Assembly (NCBI RefSeq): GCF_003367195.1
Contig: NZ_QRGO01000001.1
Coordinates: 792,501 to 856,500 of the forward strand
Direction: 5' to 3'
Length of the DNA: 64,000 nt
Source: Undibacter mobilis
GTDB taxonomy: Bacteria > Pseudomonadota > Alphaproteobacteria > Rhizobiales > Xanthobacteraceae
Shown here: one piece after another, positions 9,435-18,860 of the stretch
How positions within the stretch are numbered: the first letter of the stretch is position 1
Layout: every line of letters begins with the position of its first letter
The notes under the pieces: model-generated
Database searches by the model: none
What the model was told of the DNA's origin: nothing
What the model saw: the letters and a program-made list of their open reading frames with translations, nothing else
Position numbers and translations under genes: made by a program

Positions 9435-12400
9435 ATGTCGATCCTCGCCGGCCTTCACCACGTCACGAGCTACAAATACGACAAGCCCATTGCCCTCGGC
9501 CCGCAGATCGTTCGGCTGCGCCCGGCGCCGCACAGTCGCACCAAGATCCCGAGCTATTCGCTGAAGGTGACGCCGGCCGAGCACTTCGTGAACTGGCAGC
9601 AGGATCCGCACGGCAACTGGCTCGCCCGCTTCGTCTTCCCGGAGAAGACGACTGAATTTTCGGTCACCGTCGATTTCACCGCCGACCTCGAAGTCATCAA
9701 CCCGTTCGATTTCTTCGTCGAGCCTTATGCCGACAAGTGGCCGTTCGTCTATGCCGACGAACTCAAAGACGACCTCACGCCTTACCTCAAAGCCGAGCCC
9801 GCCGAACCTCTGCTGCAGGCGCTGATCGATTCGATCCCGCGCGAGGCGCCCAACACCGTCAACTTCATTGTCGATCTCAACCAGCGCCTCAACAAGGTCG
9901 TCAAATACATCGTGCGCCTGGAGCCCGGCGTACAGACGCCGGACGAAACCTTGTCCTGCGGACTCGGCTCGTGCCGTGACTCGGCTTGGCTCATGGTCCA
10001 GCTATTGCGCCACATCGGGCTCGCCGCACGTTTCGTCTCCGGCTATCTGATCCAGCTTCGGCCCGATCTCAAATCGCTGGACGGCCCGAGCGGCACCGAA
10101 GTTGATTTCACCGATCTGCACGCCTGGACCGAAGTCTATCTGCCGGGCGCCGGCTGGATCGGCCTCGATCCGACATCCGGCCTGCTCTGCGGCGAAGGCC
10201 ACATTCCGGTCGCGGCAACGCCGCATTACCGTTCCGCCGCGCCGATCACCGGTCTCGTTGAGCCGGCTGAAGTCACGTTCAATTTCGAGATGAAGGTCGA
10301 ACGCATCGCCGAACGGCCGCGCGTCACCTTGCCGTTTTCGGACGAAGCCTGGGCTGCGCTCGACGCGCTCGGCGACAAGGTCGACGCCGATCTCAACAGC
10401 TGGGATGTGCGCCTGACGATGGGCGGCGAACCGACCTTCGTCTCCATCGACGACTATCAATCCGCGGAGTGGAATACCGCGGCGCTCGGCCCGCAGAAGC
10501 TCATCCGCGCTGACGATCTGATCCAGCGCCTGCGCAAGCGTTTCGCACCGGGCGCCTTGCTGCATTACGGCCAGGGCAAGTGGTATCCGGGCGAAGAACT
10601 GCCGCGCTGGGCCTACTCGCTGTACTGGCGGCGTGACGGCCAGCCGATGTGGCAGAACTTCGACCTCATCGCGCGCCAGCAGACGACACCGCCGCCTACC
10701 TCGCTCGACCTTCAGACTTTCGCAGAAAATGTCGCGGCGCGGATCGGCATCGCCACTGAATTCGTGCAGCCGGTCTATGAAGACCCGGCCGAGCGCCTGC
10801 TCAAGGAAGGCGCGTTGCCGGACAATATCGATCCAGCCAATCCCAAGCTCGACGACGCCGCCGAACGCAATCGCATCATGCGTGCGTTCGAACGCAAGCT
10901 GACGCATCCGGCCGGCTTCGTCATTCCGGTGCAGCATTGGACTGCAAAGGCCGCCGGCGGCTGGCTGTCGGAGGTGTGGCGCACGCGGCGCGGCCGGCTT
11001 TATCTCATTCCTGGCGATTCACCGGCGGGTTTCCGCCTGCCGCTCAATCAATTGCCCTACATCGCGCCGGCCGATTATCCCCATCCGGTGCCGGCCGATC
11101 CGTTCAGCGACCATCCGGCGCTGGCGGCGGTCGCCGCTGCGACCGAACCGAACCGCGCACCGCCTTTGCAGCCAGAAACGCTGGTTGCGCAATGGGGCCC
11201 GCAGTCGCTCGCCACACTGCAGGCGAGCGGCGTGCCGGTGCGCACCGCGGTGACCATGGAAATCCGCGACGGCAAACTGTGCGTGTTCATGCCGCCGACC
11301 AACCGGCTCGAGGAATATCTCGAACTGCTGGCCGCGGTCGAAGCCACCGCGGCCTCGCTCAATATTCCAGTTCATATCGAGGGTTACGCGCCGCCGCACG
11401 ACCCGCGCATCAGTGTCATCAAGATCACGCCCGATCCCGGCGTCATCGAAGTGAATGTACATCCGGCTGCGAACTGGCGTGAAGCCGTTGATATCACGCG
11501 CGGACTCTATGAGGACGCGCGGCAGGCGAGGCTCGGCACCGACAAATTCATGACCGATGGTCGGCATACCGGCACCGGCGGCGGCAACCACGTCGTCCTC
11601 GGCGGCCAGTTCGCGTCGGACTCGCCGTTCCTGCGCCGGCCCGATCTGCTCAAGAGTCTGGTGCTGTACTGGCAGCGGCATCCATCGCTATCTTATTTGT
11701 TCTCCGGCCTGTTCATCGGCCCGACCAGTCAGGCGCCGCGCATCGACGAAGCGCGGCAGGACATTCTCTACGAACTCGAAATCGCGATGTCGAACGTGCC
11801 GGCGCCGGGCAATGGCTACGTGCCGCCGCCGTGGCTGGTCGATCGCCTGTTCCGGAATATTCTGGTCGATGTCACCGGGAATACCCACCGCACCGAGATC
11901 TCCATCGACAAACTGTTTTCGCCGGACGGCCCCACTGGCCGCCTCGGCCTTGTCGAATTCCGTTCCTTCGAAATGCCGCCCGATCATCGCATGTCGCTGG
12001 CGCAACAGTTGCTGCTGCGTGCGCTGGTGGCGTGGTTCTGGCGCGAGCCGCAGGACGGCAAACTGGCGCGCTGGGGCAGCGCGCTGCACGACCAGTTCAT
12101 GCTCGAGCATTTCGTCTGGAGCGACTTCCTCGACGTGCTCGATGACTTGAAGCGCGCCGGCTATGCGTTCGATCCGGTCTGGTTCGACGCGCAGCGGCAA
12201 TTCCGTTTCCCGCGCTATGGCCTCGTCGAGCACGGCGGCGTTTCGCTGGAGCTGCGCCACGCGCTGGAGCCGTGGCATGTGCTCGGCGAGGAAGCCGCCG
12301 GCACCGGCACGACGCGGTTCGTCGACTCCTCGGTCGAGCGGCTGCAGGTTAAAGTCGAAGGCTTCAACGACGCCCGGCACGCCGTTACCTGCAACGGCCG

Positions 12401-12755
12401 ACGGCTGCCGCTGCGTTCGACCGGCCGCAACGGCGAGGCTGTTGCCGGCGTGCGTTTCAAAGCCTGGGCCTTGTCGGCGGCGCTGCATCCTAACTTACCG
12501 GTCAACGCGCCGCTCACCTTCGACATCGTCGATCTGTGGAGCCGGCGCTCGCTCGGCGGCTGCATCTATCACGTCGCGCACCCGGGCGGCCGCAATTACG
12601 AGACATTTCCTGTGAACTCCTACGAGGCGGAAGCCCGCCGGCGGGCACGATTCGAGGATATCGGCCATACTGGCGGCCGCTACGAGCCGCCGCCGGAAGC
12701 GCCGTCGCGCGAATTCCCCTACACGCTTGACCTGAGAAGGCCGGGCTGGCTCTAA
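9435..12755 (+). CDS. Transglutaminase-DUF2126 protein (predicted amidoligase)
   Basis: A 1106-residue, probably cytoplasmic protein with two parts. Residues 1-260 are a bacterial transglutaminase-like domain with an intact triad: Cys180 (GSCRDSAW), His229 (DLHAWTEVY) and Asp245 (GLDPTSG). The remaining ~850 residues are DUF2126 (COG4196), predicted in the literature on amidoligases to be a peptide-bond-forming ligase domain. I start at ATG 9435 ([10 protein letters not shown]); the frame is open 41 codons further upstream without family similarity. It is followed 9 nt later by the ATP-grasp/alpha-E gene. Together they are predicted to build or trim an isopeptide-linked product; the chemistry is unproven. 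Confidence 0.88.
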   Translation: MSILAGLHHVTSYKYDKPIALGPQIVRLRPAPHSRTKIPSYSLKVTPAEHFVNWQQDPHGNWLARFVFPEKTTEFSVTVDFTADLEVINPFDFFVEPYADKWPFVYADELKDDLTPYLKAEPAEPLLQALIDSIPREAPNTVNFIVDLNQRLNKVVKYIVRLEPGVQTPDETLSCGLGSCRDSAWLMVQLLRHIGLAARFVSGYLIQLRPDLKSLDGPSGTEVDFTDLHAWTEVYLPGAGWIGLDPTSGLLCGEGHIPVAATPHYRSAAPITGLVEPAEVTFNFEMKVERIAERPRVTLPFSDEAWAALDALGDKVDADLNSWDVRLTMGGEPTFVSIDDYQSAEWNTAALGPQKLIRADDLIQRLRKRFAPGALLHYGQGKWYPGEELPRWAYSLYWRRDGQPMWQNFDLIARQQTTPPPTSLDLQTFAENVAARIGIATEFVQPVYEDPAERLLKEGALPDNIDPANPKLDDAAERNRIMRAFERKLTHPAGFVIPVQHWTAKAAGGWLSEVWRTRRGRLYLIPGDSPAGFRLPLNQLPYIAPADYPHPVPADPFSDHPALAAVAAATEPNRAPPLQPETLVAQWGPQSLATLQASGVPVRTAVTMEIRDGKLCVFMPPTNRLEEYLELLAAVEATAASLNIPVHIEGYAPPHDPRISVIKITPDPGVIEVNVHPAANWREAVDITRGLYEDARQARLGTDKFMTDGRHTGTGGGNHVVLGGQFASDSPFLRRPDLLKSLVLYWQRHPSLSYLFSGLFIGPTSQAPRIDEARQDILYELEIAMSNVPAPGNGYVPPPWLVDRLFRNILVDVTGNTHRTEISIDKLFSPDGPTGRLGLVEFRSFEMPPDHRMSLAQQLLLRALVAWFWREPQDGKLARWGSALHDQFMLEHFVWSDFLDVLDDLKRAGYAFDPVWFDAQRQFRFPRYGLVEHGGVSLELRHALEPWHVLGEEAAGTGTTRFVDSSVERLQVKVEGFNDARHAVTCNGRRLPLRSTGRNGEAVAGVRFKAWALSAALHPNLPVNAPLTFDIVDLWSRRSLGGCIYHVAHPGGRNYETFPVNSYEAEARRRARFEDIGHTGGRYEPPPEAPSREFPYTLDLRRPGWL

Positions 12756-12764
12756 CCCTTTCAG

Positions 12765-15284
12765 ATGGCACCGCCACGCGACAACACGGCAGCGGACACG
12801 ACCGCACAGGATCCGGAAGCAAGCCTCGCGCAATTCGTGGCCGGCTATCGGCCGCTGCCCGGTGTTGTCGACGAGATGATGGATGCCGGCGGCGCCGTGC
12901 GCGCGCACTGGCGGCCGCTGCTGTCGCAGTTCGCCGCTCTGGGCGCCGAAGAGATCAGCCGCCGCTTTGCCGCCGCCGATCGCTATCTTCACGACTCCGG
13001 CGTTTTCTATCGCGTCTATGAGGACCCGGCCGGCGCCGAGCGGCCCTGGCCGCTCAGCCACGTGCCGCTCATCATCGACCCGACCGAATGGAAGGCGCTG
13101 GAAGAAGGCCTGATCCAGCGTGCCGGCTTGCTCGAGGCCGTGCTCGCCGATTCCTACGGCGCTGGCGATCTCACGCGCGACGGCCGTCTGCCCGCGGCGC
13201 TGGTCGCCGGCAATCCGGAATTCCTGCGGCCGCTGGTCGGCGTCGAGCCGCCGGGCGGTTCGCATTTGCGATTCTACGCGGTCGATGTCGGCCGCGGCCC
13301 CGATGGCCGCTGGTGGGTGCTGGGCGATCGTGCGCAGGCACCATCCGGTGCCGGCTACGCCATCGAAAATCGTCTGGCGCTGTCGCGCGCCATGCCCGAC
13401 GTCTATTCGAAGACGCGCGTCGAGCGTGTCGCGCCGTTCTTCCAGGCCTTTCAGGCCGAACTGTTCGAATACAACCGGCAGGACGATGCCCGCGTCTGTC
13501 TGCTGACGCCCGGGCCGCTCAACGAAACCTATTTCGAACACGCCTTCCTCGCACGCTATCTCGGCCTGCTGCTGGTCGAAGGCGAAGACCTGATCGCGCG
13601 TGATGACGGCGTGTTCATCCGCACCATTTCCGGCTTGCGCCGCACCGAAGTGCTTTTGCGCCGTATCGATGCCGACTTCGCCGATCCGCTTGAACTCAAC
13701 GCCGCCTCGCGCCTCGGCGTTGCCGGCCTCGTGCAAGCCGTGCGCGACGGCAAGGTCGTGATCGCCAATGCGCTTGGCGCCGGCTTCGTCGAGGCGCGCG
13801 CTTTGCTCGCTTTCCTGCCGGCGCTGGCTCCGCATGTGCTCGGCGAGGAATTGAAACTGCCGAATGTCGCGACCTGGTGGCTCGGCCGCGACGACGTGCG
13901 CAAGGACATTCTCAAGCGCCTCAACGAAGTCGTCATCGCGCCAGCCTTCGGCGCGCAGATGACCGACCTGCGGCTCGGCACCGGCGTGCTCGGCGCCAGA
14001 CTGACCGACGATGAGCGCGCCATCCTGATGCAGGCGCTCGATGACCGCCGCATCGATTACGTTGCACAGGAAGCGGTCACCTTATCGACGACGCCGGTAT
14101 GGCGCGACGGCCGGCTGCAGCCGCGGCCGTTCACCCTGCGGCTGTTCCTCGCGCGCACACGCGACGGCTGGCAGGTGATGCCGGGCGGCTTCGTGCGCAT
14201 CGCCGAAAATGCCGATGCTCGCGCCGTGAGCCTGCAACGCGGCGATCTCACCGCCGATGCCTGGGTGCTGACCGAGGGGCCGGTGTCCACCGTAACCATG
14301 CTGCCGGCGCCGGAGCAGGTGACGATCCAGCGCATGACGGGCATGTTGCCGAGCCGGGCCGCCGATAACCTGTTCTGGGTTGGCCGCTATATGGAGCGCG
14401 CCGAGTCGACCCTGCGGGTGACACGCGCGCTGCTGGGCCGCGTCGCCGACGGCTCCGACGCCACGGGCCCGCTGGTCTCGTCGATCGCCAGCCTGTTGCA
14501 GGGCTGGAGCGCCGCAACGCTCGATCCGGCCTTTTCGCCGCCGAACCTGGTGGCGCGCTCGGTGCTGATGAATCCCGATTTCCCCGGCGCGCTGCCGCGC
14601 CTCGCCGGCGCAGCACGCAACGCAGCCTCCGTGATCCGCGAACGCTTCTCGCCCGACGCCTGGCGCGCGGTGGCCGATCTGGTGTCGCTGATCGGAACGC
14701 CGCTGCCGAACGGCCAATCGGAAAGCGCAATGATCGAGCGCGTCGAGGCGGCCTTGCGCATCACCGCTTCGTTCTCCGGCCTCGCCCAGGAGAATATGAC
14801 GCAGCTGGCCGGCTGGCGCTTCCTCGAACTCGGCCGCCGCATCGAGCGGGCGCTCAACACCTGCCGCTTCGTGCGCACCTTCGGCGACAAGGCCTCGCCC
14901 GGTGGCAGCCTCGACGTGTTGCTCGAACTTGCCGACAGCCAGCTCACCTATCGCCAGCGCTACGTGATGATCGCGGCTTTGGCGCCGGTGATCGACCTGG
15001 TGATGTTCGACCCGTCGAACCCGCGCTCGGTCGCCTTCCAGCTCGACCGCATCGAGGCGCATTTGGCCGCGTTGCCGAACCGCGAGGTCGCCGGACGGCT
15101 GTCGCCGGTACGGCAGATTGCGGCAACGCTAGCCACGCGTCTGCGCACGGCTGACGCTGCCAGCATCGCCGCTTCCGAAATTGTCGGCATCGAAACCGAA
15201 CTGATGAAACTGTCCGAAACCATCGCCTCGACTTACCTCACGCACAGCGAACGCCTGCAGTCCGGCTGGAGCGGCGCGTCATGA
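12765..15284 (+). CDS. Circularly permuted ATP-grasp fused to alpha-E domain protein
   Basis: An 839-residue fusion of two families usually encoded separately. Residues 1 to about 510 are a circularly permuted ATP-grasp type 2 domain (DUF404/DUF407, COG2308), recognisable by KTRVERVAPFFQAF and LLTPGPLNETYFEHAFLAR. From about residue 525 (LPSRAADNLFWVGRYMERAE) to 830 runs an all-helical alpha-E domain (DUF403, COG2307). ATP-grasp enzymes join a carboxylate to an amine using ATP; alpha-E is predicted to assist. The gene overlaps the downstream transglutaminase by 4 nt (ATGA), so the set is one operon. Substrate unknown. Confidence 0.9.
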   Translation: MAPPRDNTAADTTAQDPEASLAQFVAGYRPLPGVVDEMMDAGGAVRAHWRPLLSQFAALGAEEISRRFAAADRYLHDSGVFYRVYEDPAGAERPWPLSHVPLIIDPTEWKALEEGLIQRAGLLEAVLADSYGAGDLTRDGRLPAALVAGNPEFLRPLVGVEPPGGSHLRFYAVDVGRGPDGRWWVLGDRAQAPSGAGYAIENRLALSRAMPDVYSKTRVERVAPFFQAFQAELFEYNRQDDARVCLLTPGPLNETYFEHAFLARYLGLLLVEGEDLIARDDGVFIRTISGLRRTEVLLRRIDADFADPLELNAASRLGVAGLVQAVRDGKVVIANALGAGFVEARALLAFLPALAPHVLGEELKLPNVATWWLGRDDVRKDILKRLNEVVIAPAFGAQMTDLRLGTGVLGARLTDDERAILMQALDDRRIDYVAQEAVTLSTTPVWRDGRLQPRPFTLRLFLARTRDGWQVMPGGFVRIAENADARAVSLQRGDLTADAWVLTEGPVSTVTMLPAPEQVTIQRMTGMLPSRAADNLFWVGRYMERAESTLRVTRALLGRVADGSDATGPLVSSIASLLQGWSAATLDPAFSPPNLVARSVLMNPDFPGALPRLAGAARNAASVIRERFSPDAWRAVADLVSLIGTPLPNGQSESAMIERVEAALRITASFSGLAQENMTQLAGWRFLELGRRIERALNTCRFVRTFGDKASPGGSLDVLLELADSQLTYRQRYVMIAALAPVIDLVMFDPSNPRSVAFQLDRIEAHLAALPNREVAGRLSPVRQIAATLATRLRTADAASIAASEIVGIETELMKLSETIASTYLTHSERLQSGWSGAS

Positions 15285-16192
15285 TCTACGATGTGCGCCA
15301 GGTGACGACCTGCATCTACGCCTCGGCGGTCAGCCATGCCCATCATGTGCTGCGCCTGACGCCGGTCAACCGCGACGGCCAGCGCGTGCATGTGTCGTCA
15401 TTGCAGATCGAACCGCGGCCGGTGAAGGCTCGTGAAGGTCAGGATTTCTTCGGCAACAAACTCACATCGGTTGCCATCAGCGAAGCTCATGAGACACTCG
15501 CCGTGAAAGTCTCGGCGCGCATCGCGGTGGACAGCGTCGTCCTCCCCGATCCAGCAACCGCGCCGTCGTGGGAACGCGTGCGCGAAGAAGTGTTCGCGGC
15601 GAGCGATATCGGGCCGCAGTCGCCGGTGCATTTCATGTTTCCGAGTCGTATGGTGTCGCTCGACCCTGAAATTCGCGACTATGCGCGCGCCAGCTTCACG
15701 CGGGGCCGTTCGGTGCTCGCGGCTGCCCTCGACCTAACCCATCGCATCAAGACCGACATGGCCTACGAGATCGGCGCCACCACCGTGACGACGACGGCGC
15801 CGATGTCGTTCGCGCTGCGCCGCGGCGTCTGCCAGGACTTCGCGCATATCATGATTTCCGGCCTGCGCGGTCTCGGCCTGCCGGCGTCCTATGTCAGCGG
15901 TTACTTGCGCACGACGCGCACGCCCGAGCAGACTGAATTGCAGGGCGCCGACGCCATGCACGCCTGGGTTCAGGTGTGGTGCGGCCACGACATCGGCTGG
16001 ATCGGCTTTGACCCGACCAACGACATGATCGCTTCCGACGATCATGTCACGCTGGCGATCGGGCGCGATTATTCCGACGTGGCGCCGATGGACGGCGTTA
16101 TCGTCGCCGCCGGCGGCCAACGCATTACCGTGTCGGTGAGCGTGACGCCGGTGCAGGCGTCGAGCACGTTGCTGCCGCAGAACACGTTCTAA
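15281..16192 (+). CDS. Transglutaminase-family protein (amidoligase cluster)
   Basis: A 303-residue protein with the bacterial transglutaminase N-terminal domain (residues 1-95) and a transglutaminase-like cysteine peptidase core. The triad is intact: Cys184 (RGVCQDFAHI), His227 (MHAWVQVW) and Asp244 (GFDPTND). No signal peptide is visible, so it should act in the cytoplasm with the two upstream proteins, presumably cleaving or transferring amide bonds made by the ATP-grasp partner. It is the last gene of the cluster; its 3' end overlaps by 4 nt the 3' end of the converging di-heme oxidoreductase gene. Confidence 0.9.
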   Translation: MIYDVRQVTTCIYASAVSHAHHVLRLTPVNRDGQRVHVSSLQIEPRPVKAREGQDFFGNKLTSVAISEAHETLAVKVSARIAVDSVVLPDPATAPSWERVREEVFAASDIGPQSPVHFMFPSRMVSLDPEIRDYARASFTRGRSVLAAALDLTHRIKTDMAYEIGATTVTTTAPMSFALRRGVCQDFAHIMISGLRGLGLPASYVSGYLRTTRTPEQTELQGADAMHAWVQVWCGHDIGWIGFDPTNDMIASDDHVTLAIGRDYSDVAPMDGVIVAAGGQRITVSVSVTPVQASSTLLPQNTF

Positions 16193-17505
16193 AGACCGTC
16201 GAGAAATTTCAGCAACGCTTCGCGTTGTTGCGCATCGAGCCGCGCGAACGCGTGGCGCGCCTGTGCAGCTTCGCCGCCGTGCCAGAGGATCGCCTCGGAC
16301 ACATTGCGGGCGCGGCCGTCATGCAGATAACCGGCGCGATCCGGCGTGCAGCGCGCCAGTCCGAGTCCCCACAGCGGCGCCGTGCGCCATTCACGGCCCG
16401 TGGCCGCCGCTTCCGGCATGCCGTCGGCAAGACCGTCACCCATGTCGTGCAGCAACAGATCCGTGTAAGGCGCAATTTCGCTTGTTTTGCCGTCCGCCAT
16501 CATGACCGGCACCTTCGGCACATGACACGATATGCAGCCGGTGCTGGCAAACAGCGCGCGGCCGCGCTCGCTGTCGGCATCAATGCGCGGCGGCGGTGGC
16601 GGCAATAGCGCGACATACTGCGTGACAGCGTCGAGCGTCGCGTCATCGACTTCGATCCGGGATGGCGCGGCAGAAGCCTTGCATGCGGACTGCATCTCCC
16701 CGCAGTTGTCCAACGGAAACAGTCGCGACGTCAGTCCCATATCGGTGATAAAGGCGGCGGCAATGATGCGCGTGAGATTGGGCGTATCCGCCTTCCAGCC
16801 GAAGCGGCCGAGCGTCATGCGGAAATTGATCGAGTCCCACACGGCGTTGGGCCGGCCCTTCACCGGCCCTCCGCTTGCCCCATTGGCGGCGGCGCGAGCC
16901 TTGATCCAATCCTCCGGCACTTTCTCCAGGAGGCCGAGCCCGGCGATCGGCGGCGCCATGCGCACGGCGACGAGCGTGTCCTTCGCGACTGCGCCGTTGC
17001 CGAGCTTGTCGAAACCATAGACGGGTTTCTGCAAGGCGTAACGCTCGCCATCGGCAAAGCGACCCTCGATGGTCTCGAACGCCACGGTCAATTCGCCTTC
17101 GGCCGGCACGCCGGTCACAGCGCGGTAGTTGAGGCGATTGCCATAACGCCGGATCGTGTCCGCGCCGCCACCATTGTCCCGCGCCGCGAACTTCACCACC
17201 AGAGACGTGTTGGCGCGATCATCGGCGCGCACCGGCGCACCGCGACCATTGTCAACATGGCATGACGCGCAGGAGTCGGTGTTGAACACCGGGCCGAGAC
17301 CGGTGAATTCGTTGGCCGCACCCGGCGGCACCCAGGCGGCGTGAAACACCGCGCGGCCGCGTTCGATGACATCTGAATCGTCGGCGGACAGGCTGACGGC
17401 GCTCGACGCGAGCACCGCGATAACCGCTACGCCTGATGACACGACACCACGCATGAGTGTCATCAGAACGCGAATTATGGGCACCGGCAAGGCCGCGGCC
17501 GTCAC
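16189..17505 (-). CDS. Periplasmic di-heme oxidoreductase (DUF1111 family)
   Basis: A 438-residue c-type cytochrome of the di-heme oxidoreductase/putative peroxidase family (DUF1111, DHOR), related to MauG and bacterial cytochrome c peroxidases. Two haem-binding motifs are present, CASCH in the N-terminal third and CISCH in the C-terminal third. A hydrophobic leader (VVSSGVAVIAVLASSAVSLSA) should export it. GTG 17505 lies 7 nt after the stop of the preceding gene; ATG codons at 17463 and 17454 are alternatives, the last giving a more typical signal peptide length. It is co-transcribed with the DSD1-like gene. Electron donor and substrate are unknown. Confidence 0.85.
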   Translation of the reverse strand: MTAAALPVPIIRVLMTLMRGVVSSGVAVIAVLASSAVSLSADDSDVIERGRAVFHAAWVPPGAANEFTGLGPVFNTDSCASCHVDNGRGAPVRADDRANTSLVVKFAARDNGGGADTIRRYGNRLNYRAVTGVPAEGELTVAFETIEGRFADGERYALQKPVYGFDKLGNGAVAKDTLVAVRMAPPIAGLGLLEKVPEDWIKARAAANGASGGPVKGRPNAVWDSINFRMTLGRFGWKADTPNLTRIIAAAFITDMGLTSRLFPLDNCGEMQSACKASAAPSRIEVDDATLDAVTQYVALLPPPPPRIDADSERGRALFASTGCISCHVPKVPVMMADGKTSEIAPYTDLLLHDMGDGLADGMPEAAATGREWRTAPLWGLGLARCTPDRAGYLHDGRARNVSEAILWHGGEAAQARHAFARLDAQQREALLKFLDGL

Positions 17506-17512
17506 CTTTGCG

Positions 17513-18652
17513 TCAGGTCACGGCGCCGCGCCCATCGACCGGCCACAAGGTCTCGACTCGCGCGTGCGGCGTGCCGAAATCGCGCACACCAACATACCAG
17601 TCGTACAAATTGACAGTGGGGTCGCAATGCCCGGGCACAAGCAGCAGCTTGTCACCCCAGGCCGGCTTCTGCGCACCCGGCGCCACCGCCACCACGCCGT
17701 GCTCGTCGGATGGGCGGTGATACGAAAGCCCCGGCCGCTGCCACACCACCGGAAAGCCGCTGTCATTCGACAGCGCCTTGTGTCCGGCATCGACCACCAC
17801 CTGCGTGTCCTTGACGGCGCTGATCACCGTTGCCAGCACGAACAGCGCATGATCGAAGCGCGGCGCGTTGCCGCCTTCGTCCGCGACATTCCTGGCGTAG
17901 TCGGCATCCATGAAAATATAGGAGCCGGCCTGCAACTCGTTCCAGACGCCGGACGCGCCTTCGATCGGGAAGGTGCCGGTGCCGGCGCCGCCGATCGTGT
18001 CACAGGTGAAGCCCGCGGCCTGGAGCGGTGTGAGCGTATCCATCACCGCCTGTTGCGCCGCGTCGATCGCCGCCTTGCGCTCGGCCGGCGTACGCAGATG
18101 CTGCGCGCTGCCGTGATAGGCCTGCAGGCCCCCGAAGCGCAGGTGATCGTGGCGCGCAATCTCCGCGGCAAAACGTGTCGCCTCCGGTCCTGGCGTGACG
18201 CCGCAGCGGCGGCCGCCGACATCGATCTCGACCAGCACCTCGATGCGCGCGCCGGCCTGACGCGCAGCATCGCCGAGCAAGGCGATCTGCGCGAATTCAT
18301 CCACGCAAACGGCAATGCGGATGTGCCGCGCCAGCGCCGCCAGCCGCGTGAGCTTGCGTGCGCCGACCACCTCGTTACTGATGAGAATGTCGCGCACGCC
18401 GCCGGCAGCCAGCGCTTCGGCCTCGGCCACCTTCTGGCAGCAGACGCCGACGGCGCCGAGCGCCACCTGCTGGGCCGCGATGATCGCCGACTTGTGCGTC
18501 TTGGCGTGCGGGCGGATGCGGATGCCGAGCGCCCTCACCCGCTCCGCCATCAGCGCCAGGTTGCGCTCCATGGCGTCGAGGTCGATGACCAGCGCCGGCG
18601 TGTCGATCTCGGAAAACGGCGCGCCGATCTCGGCGGGCGGCAAAGCGGGCAT
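17513..18652 (-). CDS. DSD1-family PLP enzyme (D-threonine aldolase / D-serine dehydratase-like)
   Basis: A 379-residue protein with an alanine racemase N-terminal barrel and the D-serine dehydratase-like C-terminal domain. The PLP lysine lies in RPHAKTHKS near residue 52. The metal-binding His-Cys pair of D-threonine aldolases and DSD1 enzymes is visible as VPGHCDPT near residue 345. It should act in the cytoplasm on a D-3-hydroxy amino acid, either cleaving it to glycine plus aldehyde or deaminating it; sequence alone does not separate these. It sits between a tRNA gene and the di-heme oxidoreductase. Confidence 0.87.
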   Translation of the reverse strand: MPALPPAEIGAPFSEIDTPALVIDLDAMERNLALMAERVRALGIRIRPHAKTHKSAIIAAQQVALGAVGVCCQKVAEAEALAAGGVRDILISNEVVGARKLTRLAALARHIRIAVCVDEFAQIALLGDAARQAGARIEVLVEIDVGGRRCGVTPGPEATRFAAEIARHDHLRFGGLQAYHGSAQHLRTPAERKAAIDAAQQAVMDTLTPLQAAGFTCDTIGGAGTGTFPIEGASGVWNELQAGSYIFMDADYARNVADEGGNAPRFDHALFVLATVISAVKDTQVVVDAGHKALSNDSGFPVVWQRPGLSYHRPSDEHGVVAVAPGAQKPAWGDKLLLVPGHCDPTVNLYDWYVGVRDFGTPHARVETLWPVDGRGAVT

Positions 18653-18680
18653 TATGGATTCCGGCTGGCTGCCAAGGGAA

Positions 18681-18757
18681 TGGCGGTCCCGAGAGGAGTC
18701 GAACCTCCGACCTTCGGTTTAGGAAACCGCTGCTCTATCCTGCTGAGCTACGGGACC
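18681..18757 (-). tRNA. tRNA-Arg (anticodon CCT)
   Basis: A full cloverleaf reads leftward: 7-bp acceptor stem GGTCCCG/CGGGACC, D-arm GCTC...GAGC, anticodon loop TTCCTAA giving CCT, variable loop AGGTC, and T-arm GGAGG-TTCGACT-CCTCT. Discriminator G is followed by an encoded CCA (18681-18683). It decodes AGG. Anticodon-stem pair 27-43 (G-A) is mismatched; the other pairs are good. It lies 28 nt upstream of the DSD1-like gene in the same direction, with no integrase nearby. Confidence 0.96.
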
Positions 18758-18860
18758 GTGCGAGGGCTGCGTTTAGCACAGGATATCGGACGGCGCACCC
18801 CTGCCAAGGCGACTGTGATAGGCTGTCCCGGCGCACGACAGACGATTCCAGGCAGGACGA

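Noticed and set aside
18681..18757. tRNA-Arg as an integration site for a genomic island
   Set aside because: No integrase, no direct repeat of the tRNA end was noticed, and flanking genes look native in composition.
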